Part shown: one piece after another, positions 58,578-64,000 of the stretch
How positions within the stretch are numbered: the stretch's first letter is position 1
Layout of the letters: each line of letters begins with the position of its first letter
NCBI RefSeq assembly: GCF_000494755.1
Contig: NC_022657.1
Coordinates: 4,626,001-4,690,000 of the forward strand
From: Amorphoplanes friuliensis DSM 7358
GTDB taxonomy: Bacteria; Actinomycetota; Actinomycetes; Mycobacteriales; Micromonosporaceae
Length of the DNA stretch: 64,000 bases
Direction: 5' to 3'
The notes under the pieces: generated by a model
What the model was told of the DNA's origin: nothing
The model's database searches: none
Seen by the model: the letters and a program-made list of their open reading frames with translations, nothing else
Made by a program: the position numbers and the translations under genes

Positions 58578-59789
58578 ATGCGGGCCGAAGGCGACGAGAA
58601 CGCCGCACTGCGCAGGCAGTCGCTGCTCATCGCGGTCGGATGTGTGCTCGGTGATGGCGTCCCGTTCCTGCTCAAGCACTCGCAGAGCCCGCCGCACCCG
58701 GCCATCTGGATCGCCGGCCTGGCGATTCTGCTGGCCGACCTGGCACTCGCGCTGCCGGCCCGCACGGCCGGGCCGGTGGCGGTCGTCCACGCCGTCGTGC
58801 GGGTCGGGGTCGCCGCCCTGCTGTTCAGCGCCACCGGCGACCGGGACGGCATCGGCAACGCGACCGGGCTGGCCGTCGCCGGGTACCGCGCCGGCGCCTG
58901 GGTCCAGGGACGACGCTCCTGGGCGACGCTGGCCGCTCTCATCGCGGGCATGACCGCCACCCAGGCGATCCAGGGCTTCGACGCCACCGCCGAGAACATC
59001 CTGCTCACCCTGACCAACACGGTCCTGCCCTGGCTGCTCGGCCGGCACACCACCGGTCGCAGCGGCTACATCGCGGAAGTTCGCCGCCGGGCGGAACGCA
59101 TCCAGCGTGAAGCCGAGGAGCAGCGGTTCCAGGCGGACCGGACGCTCACCCTGGCGGTCGAGACCGAACGCACCGCGATCGCCCGGGACCTGCACGACAC
59201 GATCTCGCACCACGTGAGCGCGGTGGGAGTGCACGCGGCCGCCGCCCGCCTCGGCCTGCAATCGGGTCTGCCGGCCCACGAGAACCGGACGGTCACGTCG
59301 CTGGAACAGGTCGAGACGTCGAGCCGCGCCGCCCTCGGCGACCTGCGCCGCATGCTCGACCTGTTGCACGGCAACGACTCCGACGGCGTCCGGCAACCAG
59401 GTCTCGAAGACCTCGACACCCTCGTCGACGGCAGCCGCAGCGCCGGTCTCACGGTCGACCTGATCATGGACGACGCCCTGCCCCGAAGCCTGCCGAAGTC
59501 GCTCAACCTCGCGGCCTACCGCATCGTCCAGGAAATCCTGACCAACGCCCTGCGCCACGGCGACGGCACCCTGGACCTCACCCTCACCCGGACCGTCGAC
59601 GCCTTCCGGATCACCGCGAACAACACCACCGACCCCCGATCCGGTACGAACGCCGGCACCGGACGGGGCCTGGACGGTATCCGCCACCGGGCCGGCCTGT
59701 TCGGTGGATCCGTCACGACCGGCCCCCCACCCGACGCGCCCGGCACGTGGCGCACCGCCATCACCATTCCGCTCCAGGAGTCCCGTTGA
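58578..59789 (+). CDS. Sensor histidine kinase, HPK7 type
   Basis: 403 residues. Five or six membrane helices are followed by the phosphoacceptor ETERTAIARDLHDTISHHVSA and a C-terminal HATPase domain (AAYRIVQEILTNALRHGDG, GTGRGLDGIRHRAG). ATG 58578 is preferred because GAGAGGGGG precedes it by 4 nt, though ATG 58560 is in frame. The TTG of the regulator overlaps its end. Confidence 0.9.
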   Translation: MRAEGDENAALRRQSLLIAVGCVLGDGVPFLLKHSQSPPHPAIWIAGLAILLADLALALPARTAGPVAVVHAVVRVGVAALLFSATGDRDGIGNATGLAVAGYRAGAWVQGRRSWATLAALIAGMTATQAIQGFDATAENILLTLTNTVLPWLLGRHTTGRSGYIAEVRRRAERIQREAEEQRFQADRTLTLAVETERTAIARDLHDTISHHVSAVGVHAAAARLGLQSGLPAHENRTVTSLEQVETSSRAALGDLRRMLDLLHGNDSDGVRQPGLEDLDTLVDGSRSAGLTVDLIMDDALPRSLPKSLNLAAYRIVQEILTNALRHGDGTLDLTLTRTVDAFRITANNTTDPRSGTNAGTGRGLDGIRHRAGLFGGSVTTGPPPDAPGTWRTAITIPLQESR

Positions 59790-60442
59790 CCGCGATCCGC
59801 GTCCTGCTCGCCGACGACCACGAGTTCTTCCGCTCCGGATTCCGCAGCGCCCTGGAGACCCAGCCCGACCTCGAATGTGTCGGCGACGTCGGCGACGGGC
59901 ACGCCGCCGTGACCGAGATCGAACGGCTACGCCCGGACGTCGCCGTCCTGGACGTCCGCATGCCCCGCATGGACGGCCTGACGGCGGCCGAAACCGTCCT
60001 GTCCCGCGGCACCGGGACCCGGATCATGCTGCTCACGACCTACGACGACGACAGCTACGTCTACCGGGGCCTGCGTGCCGGGACCAGCGGGTTCTGCCTC
60101 AAGAGCATGCCCGTCGAGGAACTGCTCAACGCGATCCGGGTCGTGGCCCGTGGCGACGCCCTCATCGACCCGTCGGTGACCCGCCGCCTGGTGACCCGGT
60201 TCGCCAACGGCCTCGCCCCGGCAGCCGTGCACGAGCCGCCCCCGGACCTCGACCGGCTGACCGCACGGGAACGCGAGATCCTCCTGGAGGTGGCCCGCGG
60301 CCACTCCAACGCCGAGATCGCCGGGCGCCTGTACGTCGGGGAGCAGACGGTCAAGACGCACGTGTCGCACCTGCTGACCAAACTGGGGCTGCGCGACCGG
60401 GTGCAGGCCGTCATCTACGCCTACGAGAACGGGCTGCTCTGA
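59786..60442 (+). CDS. NarL/LuxR-family response regulator
   Basis: 218 residues. The receiver has DD at 10-11 and phosphoacceptor VAVLDVRMPRMDG; the C-terminal HTH is LTAREREILLEVARGHSNAE with LYVGEQTVKTHVSHLLTKLG. TTG 59786 overlaps the kinase stop (TTGA). It is the partner of the kinase at 58578. Its target is unknown. The 3' end overlaps the convergent gene by 22 nt. Confidence 0.92.
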   Translation: MTAIRVLLADDHEFFRSGFRSALETQPDLECVGDVGDGHAAVTEIERLRPDVAVLDVRMPRMDGLTAAETVLSRGTGTRIMLLTTYDDDSYVYRGLRAGTSGFCLKSMPVEELLNAIRVVARGDALIDPSVTRRLVTRFANGLAPAAVHEPPPDLDRLTAREREILLEVARGHSNAEIAGRLYVGEQTVKTHVSHLLTKLGLRDRVQAVIYAYENGLL

Positions 60443-60939
60443 CCCGTGACCTGCCGCTCCGCCTGTTCCCGGATCAGCTCCTCGACCGCGCTCGGCAGCG
60501 TCGTCTCGAAGTCGATCAGCTTCACCCACGTCGGGGTCACCACGATGCGGACCATCCCGTCGTAGAGCGACCGCACCCCGGCCTCCCACTCGACACGCTG
60601 CTCGGCTGTCATCTGGTAGGTGCCGTTCATCGCGAGGTACTCCTCCGGGATGCCGTCGACGACGTCGAGCTCCGCACGACCGCGCAGCAGCAGGGTCTTC
60701 GGCGGGTGCACCTCGGTGTCGATGGTCAGCGCGACCATCGGATTCGCCCGTAGCGCCCGCAGCTTCGGGGCGTTCTTCGCCGTGCACAGCACGATCTGAG
60801 CGCCGTTCCAGGTGAACGCGATCGGAATGCTCCGCGGCGTGCCGTCCCGGGCGACGTAGGCCAGCCGCGTCAGGTCGCGGGCCAGCAACTCCCGGCTGTA
60901 CGGGCGGTCGAGAATCTCGGTGATCTCACTCGGCTGCAT
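60421..60939 (-). CDS. Pyridoxamine 5'-phosphate oxidase-like (split-barrel) protein
   Basis: 172 residues. RLAYVARDGTPRSIPIAFTWNGAQIVLCT, read in two parts, and KNAPKLRALRANPMVALTID follow the flavin/F420-binding split-barrel fold. WVKLIDFETTLP closes the barrel. Members use FMN, F420 or haem, and the cofactor cannot be told here. Confidence 0.85.
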   Translation of the reverse strand: MQPSEITEILDRPYSRELLARDLTRLAYVARDGTPRSIPIAFTWNGAQIVLCTAKNAPKLRALRANPMVALTIDTEVHPPKTLLLRGRAELDVVDGIPEEYLAMNGTYQMTAEQRVEWEAGVRSLYDGMVRIVVTPTWVKLIDFETTLPSAVEELIREQAERQVTGQSSPFS

Positions 60940-61021
60940 GTCGTTCCTCCGCGTCGGTGGCTGAGTCCGGTCCGGGGACGAAGCCGTTCCCGCTTTCTCG
61001 ACATCGTCAGCCTCGACATCG

Positions 61022-61738
61022 TCAGCCGAGCTGCCCGAGGACGATCGAACCCACGACGAACAGCAGGACCAGCGGTACGGCGCTCCGGGACGGGCGTCCG
61101 GCGTTGCGCAGGAACGCGACGCCCAGGGGTACCAGGGCCACGGTGAGTCCGGCGACCTCGACGGCCGAGGCCCAGGTGCTTCCCTTGAGGACCCCGATCA
61201 TCAGCCCGGACATCAGCGCCAGGGCGATCGCCGGCAGCAGACGCAGGGTCCCCGACAGGAAACAGCCGATCGCGAGCACCACCCAGCCGGTCATGACGGC
61301 GAGGGTGAGGCTCGACACCACCCACTCCGGGTAGCGGTAATAGGCGCTGACCGCTGGTGAGGCGGCGCCCAGGCCGGCGCTGTCGACCAGCGAGAAGGCG
61401 AACGTGTTGACGCCGTAGTGGAAGGTGCGCGCGAAGAGTCCGGCCATCACCAGGCTGCCGCCCCACAACGCCCAGGCCGGGCGGGTGGCACCGACCCGCA
61501 TGGCAACCGCGACGATCCCCGGCCACAGCGCGATCGTGCCGGCCAGAAACAGCGCGTACGCCGTAGCGGTCAGTGTGGGGTTCTGCTGGTAGGCGGCGAG
61601 CTGGTGCGGGAAGAAGAACGGGACGCCGAGCCGCAGGAGCGTACCGGCCAGCAGGAGCAGGGGTCCGGCGATGAGGGACACGCCGCCCAGCCACGGGCCG
61701 GGGAAGGTGAAGGGCGGTCCGGTTGTCTCTGCGCTCAT
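61022..61738 (-). CDS. Polytopic membrane protein, unknown
   Basis: 238 residues with six or seven hydrophobic segments beginning LGGVSLIAGPLLLLAGTLLRL. The last helix is VPLVLLFVVGSIVLG. No motif is recognised. ATG 61738 was chosen because the following residues are soluble and then enter the first helix. It is divergent from the kinase at 61871. Confidence 0.65.
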   Translation of the reverse strand: MSAETTGPPFTFPGPWLGGVSLIAGPLLLLAGTLLRLGVPFFFPHQLAAYQQNPTLTATAYALFLAGTIALWPGIVAVAMRVGATRPAWALWGGSLVMAGLFARTFHYGVNTFAFSLVDSAGLGAASPAVSAYYRYPEWVVSSLTLAVMTGWVVLAIGCFLSGTLRLLPAIALALMSGLMIGVLKGSTWASAVEVAGLTVALVPLGVAFLRNAGRPSRSAVPLVLLFVVGSIVLGQLG

Positions 61739-61870
61739 GCCGATGACTCTGCCGCCGGGCCGGACGCGACACATCCGGTCACGGCACCAAGCCGCGGTCG
61801 TGCGGTGATACCAGAGGATGACAGCCCTCAGGCGGACGGCAACCACGGCCGGGCTCGGTAGCCTGACCCC

Positions 61871-62968
61871 GTGATCGGGACGCGGGCGCAGGCCGTTGAT
61901 GCGACGGCGGCCGTCCTTGTTCTCGCGGTGTGCGGTTACGCAGCGCAGGAAGCCGGACGGGCGTCCTGGTGGCAGTGGCTCCTGGTGGGCGCTGTCGCCC
62001 TGCCGGTATCGGTTCGCCGCCGATGGGCGTTGCCCGCCGCCGCGGTGACGCTGACCGCGTCCGCAGCTGTGCTGGCCGGCGGCGTCATCGCGCCGGATGC
62101 CTCACCCGGACTGTGCGCCGCCGCAGGGCTGACTTTGTATCCGGTCGGAGCGGGTCTGCCACTCGTGCGCTCGGTGCCAGTGCTGGCCACCGGTCTTGCC
62201 GGTGCTGCCACGCTCGGGCTGCTGTGGCCGGCGGCGCCGCTGGTGGCCGGGCCCGCGGTCGCGGTGCCGTGGCTGGTGGGCGTCCTGGTTCGCCGCCGCC
62301 GGGAGGTGGCCGAGCAGGTCTTCGAGGAGCGGACCGCCCGTGCGGTGACCGAGGAGAGGCTGCGTATCGCCCGCGACATGCACGACACCGTGGCCCACAG
62401 CCTGAGCATGATCGCGATGAAGGCCGGAGTCGCCCGTCACGTCGCGGCGGTCCGCCCCGAGGAGAGCATGGCGGCCCTGGAGGTCATCGAGACCGCCGGC
62501 CGGGAAGCGCTGGTCGAGATGCGTCGCGCCGTGGGCCTGCTGCGAGCGGATCAGGATCCCGCCGTGCCTTCGGGCGACGACGAGGACCTGCGGACACTGA
62601 CCCGCCGCACCGAGCAGGCGGGTGTCCGGGTGGAGACGACTCTCGCGGGCGAGACCACGCCGCCGCCCGGGATCCGCCTCGTCGTCTACCGCATCGTTCA
62701 GGAGTCGCTGACCAATGTCGTCCGGCATGCCCGGGCCACCGGATGCACGGTCAGCGTCGACGCCGGTCCGCACTCCGTCACGGTCCGGGTCGCTGACAAC
62801 GGCACCGCCGCGGTGGCGGACGGCAGCACCGGGCACGGACTGCGCGGGATGCGCGAACGCGTCACTGTCTACGGCGGCACCCTGCAGGCCGGGCCGCAGC
62901 CGGGCGGCGGGTTCGCGGTGACCGCGTCCATCCCGTACGCCACCTCCGGCGGGGACGGGCAACCGTGA
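61871..62968 (+). CDS. Sensor histidine kinase, HPK7 type
   Basis: 365 residues. Four to six N-terminal helices are followed by ERLRIARDMHDTVAHSLSMIAMKAG, the phosphoacceptor helix, and a HATPase domain with VVYRIVQESLTNVVRHARA, VADNGTA and GHGLRGMRERV. The GTG 61871 start gives MIGTRAQAVDATAAV, leading straight into the first helix. It is coupled to its regulator through GTGA at 62965. Confidence 0.9.
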   Translation: MIGTRAQAVDATAAVLVLAVCGYAAQEAGRASWWQWLLVGAVALPVSVRRRWALPAAAVTLTASAAVLAGGVIAPDASPGLCAAAGLTLYPVGAGLPLVRSVPVLATGLAGAATLGLLWPAAPLVAGPAVAVPWLVGVLVRRRREVAEQVFEERTARAVTEERLRIARDMHDTVAHSLSMIAMKAGVARHVAAVRPEESMAALEVIETAGREALVEMRRAVGLLRADQDPAVPSGDDEDLRTLTRRTEQAGVRVETTLAGETTPPPGIRLVVYRIVQESLTNVVRHARATGCTVSVDAGPHSVTVRVADNGTAAVADGSTGHGLRGMRERVTVYGGTLQAGPQPGGGFAVTASIPYATSGGDGQP

Positions 62969-63645
62969 CCGCACCGATCCGGGTCGTCATCGCCGAGGAC
63001 CAGACGCTGCTGCGCGACAGCTTCCGCGTCCTGCTCGAGAGCACCCCCGGATTTGCCGTGGTCGGCGAGGCCGGAACCGGCCGCGAAGCCGTCCGGCTGA
63101 CCCTGGCCCACCGCCCCGACGTGGTCCTGATGGACATCCGCATGCCTGACATGACCGGCATCGGCGCCACCGAGGAGATCTGCCGGGCGACCAGCGACAC
63201 CCGGGTGCTGATCCTCACGACCTTCGACCTGGACGAATACATCTACGGGGCGCTGCGGGCCGGCGCCAGCGGCTTCCTGCTCAAGGAGACCACCGCCGCC
63301 GGGCTCATCGCCGCCCTGCGCGTGGTCGCCGCCGGCGACGCCCTGCTCGCCCCCAGCGTCACCCGGCGGCTCATCGCCGCCTTCAGCGCCCAGCCCCGCC
63401 CGTCCCGCTTCTTCCACCGCAAGCTCACCGGGATCACCGGCCGCGAACGCGAGATCCTGACACTGATCGCCCGAGGGATGTCCAACGCCGACATCGCCAC
63501 GCACCTGACTCTCAGCCCGGCCACCGTCAAGTCCCACGTCGGACGGCTGCTCACCAAACTTGATGCCCGCGACCGTGCCCAGCTCGTCGTGGTCGCCTAC
63601 GAGACCGGACTCGTCACGGCAGCCCGTACGGGATGGGAGGACTGA
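62965..63645 (+). CDS. NarL/LuxR-family response regulator
   Basis: 226 residues. It reads IRVVIAEDQTLLRDSFRVLL, phosphoacceptor VVLMDIRMPDMTG and HTH ITGREREILTLIARGMSNAD with LTLSPATVKSHVGRLLTKLD. Phosphorylated by the preceding kinase by inference. The next gene is convergent and 12 nt away. Confidence 0.92.
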   Translation: MTAPIRVVIAEDQTLLRDSFRVLLESTPGFAVVGEAGTGREAVRLTLAHRPDVVLMDIRMPDMTGIGATEEICRATSDTRVLILTTFDLDEYIYGALRAGASGFLLKETTAAGLIAALRVVAAGDALLAPSVTRRLIAAFSAQPRPSRFFHRKLTGITGREREILTLIARGMSNADIATHLTLSPATVKSHVGRLLTKLDARDRAQLVVVAYETGLVTAARTGWED

Positions 63646-63657
63646 CCCGGTCCGGGT

Positions 63658-64000
63658 TCAGCGCAGGTCCGGCCCGCCCTCCTCGACGAGCTGGTCGAGC
63701 ACACTGATCCGGTCCTCGTCGGTGTCGTCGACGACCACCCCTTCCAAGGGCTCCTCGTCGAGCAGCTGCGGGTACTTCTCCAGCAGGAACCGTCGCCGGT
63801 AGGCCATGTCGGCCGTGTCGACGATCCCCTCCAGAGTGGTCCAGTTGAGCGTGCCGCCGACCAGGATCCCGGCGACGGGCACGACCTTGCCCAGGCCCTT
63901 CTTGGTGAGGTCACGGCCGACCGCCTCGGTGAACTTCACGGCGACCCGGGTGACGACCGACTCGTTCAGCACCTTCCACGTCTTGCCCCGCACGAGCGCC
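63658..64000 (-). CDS. C-terminal part of an EcsC-like protein (runs off the right edge)
   Basis: At least 113 residues. VVTRVAVKFTEAVGRDLTKKGLGKVVPVAGILVGGTLN, read in two parts, followed by ADMAYRRRFLLEKYPQLLD resembles the C-terminal region of EcsC-family proteins (a hydrophobic loop with a GG turn). The N-terminus lies outside the window. The family name is moderately sure; no function is assigned. Confidence 0.6.
   Translation of the reverse strand, partial: ALVRGKTWKVLNESVVTRVAVKFTEAVGRDLTKKGLGKVVPVAGILVGGTLNWTTLEGIVDTADMAYRRRFLLEKYPQLLDEEPLEGVVVDDTDEDRISVLDQLVEEGGPDLR

Overview
The window is high-GC actinomycete DNA. Its gene content fits a filamentous Micromonosporaceae-type organism (Actinoplanes or a relative), but that placement is inference from content, not a database match. 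The main pointers are a WhiG/FliA-type sigma factor, an F420-type luciferase-like oxidoreductase, a mycothiol-type DinB/maleylpyruvate isomerase-like protein, IniA/IniC (DynA/DynB)-like dynamin GTPases, several VOC proteins, and many GTG/TTG starts with 4-base ATGA/GTGA overlaps.

Layout. 1-1309 is the N-terminal part of a siderophore synthetase on the minus strand, followed by about 1.4 kb without genes that contains a 42-bp-period palindrome array. 2.7-10.1 kb holds an SDR/VOC divergent pair, an ABC-2 exporter with its own histidine kinase and response regulator, the sigma factor, and a PadR/membrane-protein pair. 10.3-17.1 kb holds an ABC-F protein, a tyrosine recombinase, UppP, two DUF proteins and a TetR-controlled hydrolase. 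17.2-21.7 kb holds a P450-ferredoxin pair, a decayed epoxide hydrolase, a GntR regulator and an MFS transporter. 21.7-29.1 kb holds an acidic protein with two dynamin-like GTPases, divergent from a large LuxR-family ATPase and a small HTH partner. 29.1-30.6 kb is a graveyard of gene fragments, hairpin repeats and a 59-bp tandem repeat. 30.6-43.3 kb is mostly small metabolic and regulatory genes, including a membrane-anchored STAND NTPase operon and a methyltransferase-APH fusion. 43.3-44.7 kb is the second large repeat zone. 44.7-64 kb holds a tyrosine recombinase, the Ohr/OhrR peroxide module, a Tet(M)/Otr(A)-like ribosomal protection GTPase with an upstream reading frame, an LtaS-like sulfatase, a lipoprotein peptidase, two more two-component systems and the edge of an EcsC-like gene.

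The most interesting region is 43.5-45.6 kb. A 28-bp sequence at 44030-44057 has the architecture of a chromosomal dif site: an 11-bp arm ending ATAA, a 6-bp centre, and an arm beginning TTATG. It sits between two arrays of imperfect palindromes repeating every ~42 bp, which is four helical turns. About 600 bp away a tyrosine recombinase starts inside a second dif-like palindrome. The same 42-bp family recurs at 2.2-2.5 kb and 30.05-30.2 kb. Two of the repeat zones carry copies of the same TetR helix-turn-helix remnant. A discrete 19-nt palindromic insertion occurs at two unrelated places within these zones. Together this suggests a replication-terminus region with phased protein-binding arrays, a working hypothesis that needs genome-wide checks.

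The three histidine kinase/response regulator pairs are each translationally coupled, and the first belongs to an exporter operon. Several regulators sit beside clear inverted repeats (15.7, 39.7, 41.8 and 47.3 kb) from which local autoregulatory circuits can be read.
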